NCBI GenBank assembly: GCA_016930595.1
Contig: JAFGGJ010000088.1
Location: 1 to 64,000, forward strand
DNA: 64,000 bases
Direction of reading: 5' to 3'
Source of the DNA: Planctomycetota bacterium
GTDB taxonomy: Bacteria; Planctomycetota; SZUA-567; JAFGGJ01
Positions 28,322 to 35,782 of this stretch are shown here, piece after piece. The notes below the pieces were generated by a model. That model was not told the DNA's origin, made no database searches, and saw only the letters and a list, made by a program, of their open reading frames with translations. Made by a program: the position numbers and the translations under genes. The stretch's first letter is position 1. Each line of letters opens with the position of its first letter.

Positions 28322-28351
28322 AAAAAACCCCGGGAACCGTCGTCCCCGGGG
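28322..28351 (-). terminator. Rho-independent terminator
   Basis: A 7-bp stem CCCCGGG/CCCGGGG (28328-28334 with 28345-28351), followed by six T on the minus strand. It lies 27 bases past the stop of the NrdD-like gene. Confidence 0.8.
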
Positions 28352-28378
28352 CTATGGCTGCCTGCAGATATCCCCGCG

Positions 28379-28756
28379 TCAACCCGCCGCACGCACTGCC
28401 GAACTCGCCGACGCAGGTACGGCGTCCGGAACGACCGTCTCAAGGGCATAGCGGCCTTTATGGCGATCCTCGAGTTCGCCAAGCTTGGAGCGGTTCCAGT
28501 TTTCGACCTGGCTATAGTATCCGACGATCCTGGTTACCGTGACGAGTTCCACGACTTCCCGTTCGCCCTTCAGCAGCGACAGGAGTTCGGTTTCCTGCTG
28601 TTCCTTGATCAGGGGGACTGAAATGCTGTAGTGTCTTCCCGTTCTGGTGTTCGCGACGATAATAGCATCTTCTTCAGGGGTGGCCCCTTCCACAACATCC
28701 ACCAGGGCGAGTTCCTCATTGGCGTCCATCAGCGCCCAGAACGCATCTTTCCGCAT
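28379..28756 (-). CDS. Small stand-alone protein resembling the C-terminal end of anaerobic ribonucleotide reductase
   Basis: 125 residues from ATG 28756 (SD AAAGGAG). The middle segment VTRIVGYYSQVENWNRSKLG followed by ELEDRHKGRY matches the C-terminal pattern of class III ribonucleotide reductase NrdD (VVGYY-PV-NWNKGK--E--DR--Y). The glycyl-radical and catalytic domains are absent. The first about 75 residues (LMDANEELALVDVVEGATPE, TGRHYSISVPLIKEQQ) are not NrdD. No full nrdD lies in the window. A near-consensus promoter and a terminator make it a single-gene unit. It could be an NrdD-tail mimic, a regulator or an unrelated small protein; function unknown. Confidence 0.6.
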   Translation of the reverse strand: MRKDAFWALMDANEELALVDVVEGATPEEDAIIVANTRTGRHYSISVPLIKEQQETELLSLLKGEREVVELVTVTRIVGYYSQVENWNRSKLGELEDRHKGRYALETVVPDAVPASASSAVRAAG

Positions 28757-28800
28757 ATAACCCTGCTCCTTTCTTACTTGGCCCCCCTTAGAGGCCGGTA

Positions 28801-28828
28801 ATACTAACAGTAATATCGGGAGTGTCAA
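28801..28828 (-). promoter_or_regulatory. Strong-looking promoter of the NrdD-tail-like gene
   Basis: On the minus strand a perfect TTGACA (28828-28823), a 16-base spacer and TAGTAT (28806-28801). An AT-rich tract, including the palindrome ACTATATATAGT near 28880, lies upstream and could act as an UP element. Confidence 0.6.
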
Positions 28829-28950
28829 GGGGTAATCTTTAATAAAACCACAACAAGTGACGGGTAAAATCGTGTAACCTACTATATATAGTGCTATTTA
28901 TATGGGGAACGAAACGTTCTGAAAACCCTAAGAAATTGCGTATGCAGGCG

Positions 28951-30663
28951 TTATTCCGCTGAATTTAGGGTAATTTTAGGGTTTGGGCGGAATGGCTGGT
29001 CGGCCGGGGTGGTTTTGAGATATAGCTTTTTGATGGAATCCTCGGGCGCACGAGGTTTGGAAGCCTGTTTCATTTGATCCGAAAGCTCCCTGCCCCGGAT
29101 AACCAGTTCGCCCAGTCTGCCGCTGTCTTCACCGGCGACGAGTTTCAGTTCGGAGAGAAGGAGTTCATAGTCGAGGTACGTACGGATGTAATTGCGCTGG
29201 GCCGTCAGGAAAGTATTTTCGGCATCGAGAACACGGAAGAAATCCGCGTCGCCGAGATCGTAGACGGCGCGTGTGCTTTCCAGGCCCAGGCCGGCGGAGC
29301 GGACCTGAAGGGCGTAGTTGAGGACGTTCATGCAGGCGGTATCGAGTTCGCGGAGCATGCTGCGGACTTCGCCCCGGACCTTCTGTTCGGTTTCCCTTAC
29401 GGTAAGGCGGGCGCTTTGGTAGTCCAGCAGGGCCTTCTCATAGGATGCACGGTCGCCGCGGTTTCCTATGGGGACGCTGAAAGACAGGCCGATGGACCAG
29501 CTTTCTTCGTCCAGCGGGAGGCTTTCTCCACTGGTGGCGCCGTAGCCGCTCTTCGTATAGGACAGCGACAGGTCAAGATCGGGTCTCAGGCCGATCCGGT
29601 CGGCGGCGCAAGTGAGGTAAGCCCTGGCCTGGGAAAGCTGGGCATTGGCGAGGTCCAGGCGATTGGAGATCGCCCTGGACATCAGTTCTGACGCATCCAC
29701 CTGCGTACCGCGGAAGAGGACCTGCTCGCCCAGGAGTTCGCCGGTGTCCTTTCTGGCGGTTCTGAGAGCGACGGTAAAGGCCTTTTCATCCACGGCGATA
29801 CGGGTGCTGGAATCGTCGGTTTCGGATTCTTCGAGGTCGATATCCACGGGAGCCAGTTTAACCTCGGTGTCCACGTCGATATCGAGGAATTTCTTGAGGT
29901 CGTCCAGGGCAGCCTTATGCGCCCGTTGCGATTCAGCGAGAGCTATCTTTCTCGACGCCAGGGTGGATTCCACTTCGGCAAGATCGAGCACGGTTGCCGC
30001 ACCCAGAAGCTCCTTCTCACGGGTAACTTCGTAGAGACGCATGGTGCGCAACAGCGAGCGGTTGTTCACCTTGATAGTGAGTTCCTGCTTGATGCATTCA
30101 ATATACTTGGAGTGCGCGGTATACAGGACGTTTTCGATCTCCTTTTCGAGCAGGTTCCGTTGAATCGCGGCGCTGATGCGGGATTTCCAGAGCGTGTCCA
30201 GCCGCTCGATACGCGTCGCGCCTTCGAGAAGCGGCTGGGTTACGGACACGGTGACATCCGAGTCGCCGGAAGAAGCGTCCCAGCCATGGCCAGCGGAAAC
30301 GGACACGCTGGTACCCAAAGGGCCCGTCCCGCTGAGCGACAGGGAGACGTCCTGCGAATCACTGTCGTGTGAATGGCCGAATGACAGCGAGAGGTTGGGC
30401 AGGTAAAGGCCTTCGTCGTTCCAGAGGGTGAGTTCGGAGCGGCGGTTTTCGATCATGGACCTTTTCAGCCCGATATTGCCGAGGATAGCGAGAGAGCGAC
30501 AGTCTTCGAGGCTGAGGTTATTCGGGTCCGGCGCATCCGGGACGACTTTCAGCGGCACGGGCTCCTTGACCGTTTCCAGAGGTGCTTCTTCGGCAGGGCA
30601 TGCGGCCGAAGATACAAGCAGCGCCGCCACGATCAGCCCCCAGCAGGTCCCGAGGTGTCTCAT
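28951..30663 (-). CDS. TolC-family outer-membrane channel protein
   Basis: 570 residues: a signal peptide (MRHLGTCWGLIVAALLVSSA) and long alpha-helical segments typical of two outer-membrane-efflux repeats. Features include DPNNLSLEDCRSLAILGNIG near the start, ANAQLSQARAYLTCAADRIG and LDLSLSYTKSGYG at the start of the second repeat, WSIGLSFSVPIGNRGDRASY, and LDYELLLSELKL near the end. TolC proteins form periplasm-spanning export tunnels. No membrane-fusion protein or pump is adjacent, so the exported substrate is unknown. Its ATG overlaps the obg stop by four bases (ATGA). It indicates a two-membrane cell. Confidence 0.85.
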   Translation of the reverse strand: MRHLGTCWGLIVAALLVSSAACPAEEAPLETVKEPVPLKVVPDAPDPNNLSLEDCRSLAILGNIGLKRSMIENRRSELTLWNDEGLYLPNLSLSFGHSHDSDSQDVSLSLSGTGPLGTSVSVSAGHGWDASSGDSDVTVSVTQPLLEGATRIERLDTLWKSRISAAIQRNLLEKEIENVLYTAHSKYIECIKQELTIKVNNRSLLRTMRLYEVTREKELLGAATVLDLAEVESTLASRKIALAESQRAHKAALDDLKKFLDIDVDTEVKLAPVDIDLEESETDDSSTRIAVDEKAFTVALRTARKDTGELLGEQVLFRGTQVDASELMSRAISNRLDLANAQLSQARAYLTCAADRIGLRPDLDLSLSYTKSGYGATSGESLPLDEESWSIGLSFSVPIGNRGDRASYEKALLDYQSARLTVRETEQKVRGEVRSMLRELDTACMNVLNYALQVRSAGLGLESTRAVYDLGDADFFRVLDAENTFLTAQRNYIRTYLDYELLLSELKLVAGEDSGRLGELVIRGRELSDQMKQASKPRAPEDSIKKLYLKTTPADQPFRPNPKITLNSAE

Positions 30664-31724
30664 TCCATCTCCGGTGTCGGCAGTGCGGATACCGTTTTGT
30701 GCAGTGTATTCAGCAACATATCTAGGTTATACCGCGTGACGGCGGAAATTGCCACATAAAAAGAATCGACACCTTCCGGATTCGGAGGAAAAACGGAATC
30801 GCCCGCGGCGTTGTCCCTGAGGCGTAAGATGGTTTCCTGCACAGCCTTACGCAAGGAACCATCGGGGTCCAGGTCGGCCTTGGTGAGGACGAGGATTTCG
30901 GGACGCTCTGCGAGTCTGGGGCTGTAGAGTTTGAGTTCTCTCCGGACGGCCAGGTAGTTCTCGACCGGAGTTCCCGAAACGGGGGCGATATCGACGAGGT
31001 GAGCGATTACGCGGGTTCGTTCGACGTGCCGCAGGAACCTGTCACCGAGGCCGACGCCGTAATGCGCTCCTTTGATAAGCCCCGGAAGATCCGCCAGCAC
31101 GAGGGTCTGGTACCTGCCTATGCGGACGACGCCGAGTTCCGGGGTCTTGGTTGTAAAAGGGTAGGGGGCAATTTCGGGGCGGGCGGCGGAAACGGCGGAA
31201 ATGAGCGTGGATTTTCCCGCGTTCGGCAGGCCGACGAGGCCGACATCAGCGATGAGGCGCAGTTCCAGGAAAAGAGTTTTTTCTTCCCCCTGGGTACCTT
31301 CTTCGGCATGAGTGGGGGCCTGGTTGGTAGAGGTGGCGAAGCGCGCATTGCCGCGTCCGCCCGTGCCTCCACGGGCGACAATGACGGACTGGTTGTGTTT
31401 CACAAGGTCATGGATGACCGGGCCGTCGGGGATTTCCCGGACAAGGGTTCCCAGGGGGACGCGCAGGGTCAGGTCGGAGCCGCTTCTGCCGGAGCGTTTT
31501 TTGCCTTCGCCCGGCCGGCCGTTCTCTGAGCTGAACTGGCGCTGCCTCTGCAGTTCCCACAGCGAACCCGTATCTCTGTCGGCCTGCAGAATGATATCGC
31601 CGCCCTTGCCGCCGTCTCCCCCGGCGGGGCCGCCGAGCGGGCGGAACTTCTCCCGCAGGAAGGCGACGCAACCGTTGCCGCCGTTCCCGGCTTTTACGGT
31701 TATCTCAGCCTCGTCCACAAACAT
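30660..31724 (-). CDS. obg: Obg-family GTPase
   Basis: A 354-residue ribosome-associated GTPase (ObgE/CgtA). The glycine-rich Obg fold (about 1-158) begins MFVDEAEITVKAGNGGNGCV. The G domain has G1 GLPNAGKSTLI, switch YPFTTKTPELGVV, G3 DLPGLIKGA and G4 LTKADL (TKAD instead of NKxD, common in this family). The C-terminal OCT domain of some Obg proteins is absent. Obg usually follows rplU-rpmA; here it is upstream of a TolC gene with a four-base overlap, which is unusual. Start at ATG 31724 gives the conserved N-terminus. Confidence 0.95.
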   Translation of the reverse strand: MFVDEAEITVKAGNGGNGCVAFLREKFRPLGGPAGGDGGKGGDIILQADRDTGSLWELQRQRQFSSENGRPGEGKKRSGRSGSDLTLRVPLGTLVREIPDGPVIHDLVKHNQSVIVARGGTGGRGNARFATSTNQAPTHAEEGTQGEEKTLFLELRLIADVGLVGLPNAGKSTLISAVSAARPEIAPYPFTTKTPELGVVRIGRYQTLVLADLPGLIKGAHYGVGLGDRFLRHVERTRVIAHLVDIAPVSGTPVENYLAVRRELKLYSPRLAERPEILVLTKADLDPDGSLRKAVQETILRLRDNAAGDSVFPPNPEGVDSFYVAISAVTRYNLDMLLNTLHKTVSALPTPEME

Positions 31725-31837
31725 GGCGGTCCATTTCCTGCGAACGGTTTCTCCGGCCGCGATGGGCCGGAGAAAAGCGGTAATGGTCCGGCGGCGCGGC
31801 AGGCATTATCACAATGCTGCCTTCATGGAGCATGATT

Positions 31838-32203
31838 TCAAGGGAGTATCTCACGGAGATCGCGCAGTATCTTGCCCATCGCCTGGTAACAGGACCGGGC
31901 GGCGCCGCGTGCGCACTGATGGCGTTCCAGGTCGTCCAAGTCGATCTCATCCATGGAATGGCCTTCGGTCATTTCCTTGAGTTTCTCGAGAAAACCGCCG
32001 TTACAGGCATCGTCCCCGATGATTTCGATATTCCTGAAGACATATCGTCCGTTTTCCTCGACCAGCCTGTACCGGATGCGGTCCACGCACGTGGAGGAAT
32101 CGACATCCACCTCATTTTCAAGCACGTTTCCGCTTCGGCCGGTGCCGGGGGCCGGGGATGTTTTATCCGCGGGCGCGGTGGAAGGCTGGTCAGCGGGCGG
32201 CAT
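31838..32203 (-). CDS. TSCPD-like domain protein
   Basis: 121 residues. After a Pro/Ser-rich acidic start (about 1-38), CVDRIRYRLVEENGRYVFRN leads into a cysteine-bearing part: DDACNGGFLEKLKEMTEGHS, DEIDLDDLERHQCARGAARS and CYQAMGKI. This resembles the TSCPD domain found in some ribonucleotide reductases and as a small stand-alone protein, although the TSCPD sequence itself is only approximate (ARSCYQA). Its ATG is one base past the stop of the Gfo/Idh/MocA gene, so the two are co-transcribed. Function unknown; family call moderate. Confidence 0.5.
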   Translation of the reverse strand: MPPADQPSTAPADKTSPAPGTGRSGNVLENEVDVDSSTCVDRIRYRLVEENGRYVFRNIEIIGDDACNGGFLEKLKEMTEGHSMDEIDLDDLERHQCARGAARSCYQAMGKILRDLREILP

Positions 32204-32204
32204 T

Positions 32205-33347
32205 TTACTTCTTCCTGCGGTTCTTCTTGTTTTTGCCGGCTTTGCTCTGGGCGATAAGGCTGTTCATCAGCTTCTTCATCGCTGGACGGCTGGTAGGTAT
32301 GTCCACAGGCTTGCCGGTATGGCCGGACAGGAGCGCGCCGTTGATGACTTCAACCGAACGGAGGCCTTCTTCGCCGGTAACCACGGGCTTGCCTCCCTTG
32401 AGGATACATTTCACGAAGTCTCTCATCAGGGGAGTATGGCTGGAAGGGCTGCTCTTGCCCGGCTTGGGTGTTATGTCCTTGACCTTGTACGTGGGGGAGC
32501 ACCACATTTCCTTCTTCTGCACGAACTTGCTTATGGGCACGTCCAGCTTTGAAAAGAGGAGCTTGTTGCCCTGGAGCAGAAGGGTGCCCTTGTCGCCGGC
32601 CACTTCCAGGAATTCGCCGCCGGTGCCGTCAGTAGTGGAGACATACATGTAGCCGATGGCGCCGCCCTTGAACCACAGGAGCGCGCTCGCGCGGTCTTCG
32701 ACTTCGATCTTGGGGTGCAGGGGGGTCGTTTCGGTTACGGCCATTATCCTGACCGGGTCTATACCTGCCACGTACAGCATCTCGTCGATCGGGTGCGGAC
32801 CCTGGTTCATCAGCACGCCGCCACCCTCGCCTTTCCACGTACCGCGCCATCCGGCTGACGCATAGTAGCCGTTCGAGCGGAACCACGGGGACTTCATCAT
32901 GACGCGGTAGACCTTGCCCAGGGCGCCCCCGGCCACCATTTCGTGGAACTTCCTGACGACGGGCATGTAGCGGCGCTGGTAAACCACCTGGAGGATCTTT
33001 CGGGCTTTCCTGGCGGCGGCGATCATCCTGTCGCAACCCTCCGCCGTTACAGCCATGGGTTTTTCAGTGAGCACATGCAGGCCGGCCCTCGAGGCGTCCA
33101 CGGACAGTTGAGGATGGAACCAGTGGGGCGTGCAGATAGTGACGGCATCCACCAGGCCGCTCTTGTACATTTCCTTGTGGTTGATAAATCCCGGGACGCC
33201 GAATTCCTCGGATGCAGCTTTGGCGGCCTTGGGGCTGACGTCGCTTATGGCGGTGAGTTTTGCGCCCGGAGTATCGGCAATTGCCTTCGCGTGCGACCTT
33301 GCGATGCCTCCCGCCCCCACGATACCGATCCTGACCTTACCTGCCAT
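32205..33347 (-). CDS. Gfo/Idh/MocA-family oxidoreductase
   Basis: 380 residues. The N-terminal NAD(P) fold has VRIGIVGAGGIARSHAKAI and the hallmark HVLTEKPMAVTAEGCD with the EKP motif. The C-terminal alpha/beta domain includes DQGPHPIDEMLYVAG-like sequence (NQGPHPIDEMLY), matching the conserved histidine region. These enzymes oxidise or epimerise sugars and inositols; the substrate cannot be assigned. ATG at 33347 overlaps the TGA of the YkuD gene by one base (TGATG), with SD GGGAG; a GTG at 33350 is an alternative. The basic C-terminus (KKNRRKK) is unusual. It is likely part of a YkuD-Gfo/Idh-TSCPD operon. Confidence 0.88.
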   Translation of the reverse strand: MAGKVRIGIVGAGGIARSHAKAIADTPGAKLTAISDVSPKAAKAASEEFGVPGFINHKEMYKSGLVDAVTICTPHWFHPQLSVDASRAGLHVLTEKPMAVTAEGCDRMIAAARKARKILQVVYQRRYMPVVRKFHEMVAGGALGKVYRVMMKSPWFRSNGYYASAGWRGTWKGEGGGVLMNQGPHPIDEMLYVAGIDPVRIMAVTETTPLHPKIEVEDRASALLWFKGGAIGYMYVSTTDGTGGEFLEVAGDKGTLLLQGNKLLFSKLDVPISKFVQKKEMWCSPTYKVKDITPKPGKSSPSSHTPLMRDFVKCILKGGKPVVTGEEGLRSVEVINGALLSGHTGKPVDIPTSRPAMKKLMNSLIAQSKAGKNKKNRRKK

Positions 33348-34174
33348 CACTCTACTCCCTTCGACGAAGCAACATCCGTATTCTTCGGCATGGCCTCCGT
33401 CACGATGACGGGACTGCCTGGCACAAGGAAGTCGAAGACCTCCTCGATGTCCTCGTTGCGGAACCTTATGCAGCCTTCACTGGCCGCCTTGCCGATGCTG
33501 TCCGGGTCGCAGGTGCCGTGTATTCCAAGGCTTCCCTTGAGCCGGATCCATCTGGTGCCGGCCGGGTTGAGCGGGTCGCCGCCGTCGTAGTGTTCGCCGT
33601 TGTGATCATAGGGAGGGTTCGCCACTTTCTGCTGCACGGCGTATTTGCCCGCCGGGGTCGGCGTGGTTTCGCTGCCGACGGCAACGGCATACTCCTTGAT
33701 CCTGGCCTCCCCAAGGTATACCACGGCACGACGTTCCTTCAAGAACACCTTGAGGGAAAAAGGTCCCGTTACGGTTTTTATTTCAGCGCCCGCCTGCAGC
33801 TTCCCGGCCGACGGCAGGCCGTTCACTTTCACCAGGAAACTGTGGGTGACACCAAAAAGAGTCGCCACGGCCGTCAGGTGCGACCCCCTGGGCACGCGGT
33901 ATAAAAGGAATTCGCTGCCGCGGCCCCTCAGAAAATCCTGCTGGAGCTTGAGAAGCCTGGGTTTCAGGCGGTCCGCCCTGTCGGCGAATCCATTTCTGCA
34001 ATAGTAGTCATAAGCCGCGCTGCAGGCGGTAAGCGCCTTGCCCTGGACAGCCAGGGCGGAGATTTTTTTCAACAATACGTCCGGTCCGGTATCTTCCTGG
34101 CCGGACGCGCTCGACAACAGCGCGGCCGTCAGTACCAGAGGAAGCAGGTTCTGTAGCGCGACGGTTTTCAGCAA
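33347..34174 (-). CDS. LysM-YkuD L,D-transpeptidase
   Basis: 275 residues: signal peptide (MLKTVALQNLLPLVLTAALL, cleavage near ASGQ); a helical region; a LysM-like domain (about 105-148, YRVPRGSHLTAVATLFGVTH, LVKVNGL); and a C-terminal YkuD domain with GIHGT and ASEGCIRF. The catalytic cysteine is present. The usual His before Gly-Cys (SHGC) is Glu here (SEGC). YkuD enzymes cross-link peptidoglycan or attach proteins to it in the periplasm. The stop overlaps the start of the Gfo/Idh/MocA gene. Confidence 0.88.
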   Translation of the reverse strand: MLKTVALQNLLPLVLTAALLSSASGQEDTGPDVLLKKISALAVQGKALTACSAAYDYYCRNGFADRADRLKPRLLKLQQDFLRGRGSEFLLYRVPRGSHLTAVATLFGVTHSFLVKVNGLPSAGKLQAGAEIKTVTGPFSLKVFLKERRAVVYLGEARIKEYAVAVGSETTPTPAGKYAVQQKVANPPYDHNGEHYDGGDPLNPAGTRWIRLKGSLGIHGTCDPDSIGKAASEGCIRFRNEDIEEVFDFLVPGSPVIVTEAMPKNTDVASSKGVE

Positions 34175-34252
34175 GCCGGGAACTCCTGTTGTCCGGTCGA
34201 TTATAACGGCTGAATTTTTTTGCCCGGGTATTTTGCCGGCGAAAGTTTCGGA

Positions 34253-35782
34253 TCATTTCCAGTGCAATGACAGCGCTGTCGCAAGCAGGCCGGCAAGGAC
34301 GATGCCTCCTGCGAGCAGCGCAAGGACAACCCTCCGCTTGCCGAGAAGACCGGCGAGTGTGTCTCGTCCCAGCAGCCGGTCGGTGTCCAGGTTCCTGGCG
34401 TCACCCACCAGCGACTGTATCACGCCTACCAGGAAAGTCGCGCTCCCCGCAAGGGCGGCTTCGCCCGCCCGCATGTTTCCCAGGTACGCCCACTGCACGA
34501 CCGACGCCGAGTACAGCCACGCCACTCCTACAGATATATCTTTTGCGTACGGTATGCGTTCGATATGCAGCCGGCCGATCCGGATCCTGTATGCAATGAA
34601 TGAGTACAACGGCCCGACGGCGCCTGCGAGTACAAGCGCCTTGACGTGCCAGCGCCAGGGCGGAATTGACAGGCCGGCGGCGACTGCGGCGGCAAGGAAC
34701 GCAAGTATCGTGGCTCCCACCCACAGTTTCTCCACGCCGGCTCGATCCGTATGGTAGGGTCTCCTGCCGGTGAAGTAGCGGTTGAGGTTGTACGAGGACA
34801 GCATGAAGCAGAACACGTAGACCAGGCCCGCGCTCCAGTATCCCCCGCAGAGATACTGGTTGAGCGCGGCGGCAGCCGTCCCCAGGGCACTGACCATTAT
34901 TGCGGAGTCGAACGCCAGCAGCCTGAACCACGCGAGCCAGGCGAAGCCTCCCATCCTGCGCAGCCTGTCAACGACCGCCACCGTGGCCCAGCCGGGGGTG
35001 CTGGCGCCCGCGGTGACGCCGACGGTCTTGAGTGACCGGAGTTTTTCGGCGGGAATTTCATCGGCTGTTTCCACGTGGAACGCCGGGAGTCCGCTCTCGC
35101 CCGCTATTTCCACCAGGCGTTTCGTGTTGGCGCTGTGGTGTCCCCCGACCACCACGATTGCCTCGACGCACCGTGTCATCTCGCGCACCTCGGCCTGGCG
35201 TTCATGAGTGGCGCTGCAGATGGAGTCCAGGATTTCCATGTCCGGGTACCTGCGGCGCAGGATTTCCGTAATGGCGGCGTAGCGTTCTTCGTTAAACGTT
35301 GTCTGGGCGACTAGAGCCGGGGCCCGGGGCACCCGGACCGCTTCGGCCTCTTCGGGCGTTGCGATCACGAACACTTCATCTCCCGCCCGGCTCGAAAGAG
35401 CCCGGACTTCGGCATGTCCGCTGTCGCCGACGATGATGACCGGAACGCGTGCTTCGGCTTTCTTTTCGACAAAGCGCTCCGACCGCTGCACCTTGGGGCA
35501 GGTGGCGTCTATGATTTCCAGTCCCTGCCGCCGGAAGTTCTCCAGTTCTTCAACGGCTATGCCGTGGGCGCGCAGGACTACCCGGCGGTCCGCGGCTTCG
35601 GAGGGATCGTTTATCACGTCGATCCCCTGCCGTTTCAGCATCTCCACCACCTGGTTGTTGTGTATCAGGGGCCCATACGTGCAGAGGCCGGCAGGGGCTT
35701 TTTCGGCGGCTTCCAAGACCAGTCCCAAGGCGCGCCTGACGCCCATGCAGAAGCCGGCGGTGTCGGCGACGATAACTCTCAA
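34253..35782 (-). CDS. ispH: IspH (HMBPP reductase) fused to a UbiA-type prenyltransferase domain
   Basis: 509 residues from TTG 35782 (SD GGGGA; TTGA overlap with the upstream stop). Residues 1-275 are IspH, which reduces HMBPP to IPP and DMAPP: cluster cysteines Cys12 (AGFCMGVRRA), Cys95 (DATCPKV) and Cys189 (DSICSATHERQ), plus GGHHSANTKRL. Residues about 285-509 form a multi-spanning membrane domain with UbiA-like sequence: RIPYAKDISVGVAWLY and second aspartate motif GDARNLDTDRLLGRDTLAGL. The first Asp-rich motif (N/DxxxD) is degenerate (SSYNLNRYFTGRR). No stop or start divides the two halves. The fusion would couple isoprenoid supply to a prenyl-transfer or related membrane step. The IspH part is certain; the UbiA activity is inferred. 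Confidence 0.9.
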   Translation of the reverse strand: MRVIVADTAGFCMGVRRALGLVLEAAEKAPAGLCTYGPLIHNNQVVEMLKRQGIDVINDPSEAADRRVVLRAHGIAVEELENFRRQGLEIIDATCPKVQRSERFVEKKAEARVPVIIVGDSGHAEVRALSSRAGDEVFVIATPEEAEAVRVPRAPALVAQTTFNEERYAAITEILRRRYPDMEILDSICSATHERQAEVREMTRCVEAIVVVGGHHSANTKRLVEIAGESGLPAFHVETADEIPAEKLRSLKTVGVTAGASTPGWATVAVVDRLRRMGGFAWLAWFRLLAFDSAIMVSALGTAAAALNQYLCGGYWSAGLVYVFCFMLSSYNLNRYFTGRRPYHTDRAGVEKLWVGATILAFLAAAVAAGLSIPPWRWHVKALVLAGAVGPLYSFIAYRIRIGRLHIERIPYAKDISVGVAWLYSASVVQWAYLGNMRAGEAALAGSATFLVGVIQSLVGDARNLDTDRLLGRDTLAGLLGKRRVVLALLAGGIVLAGLLATALSLHWK

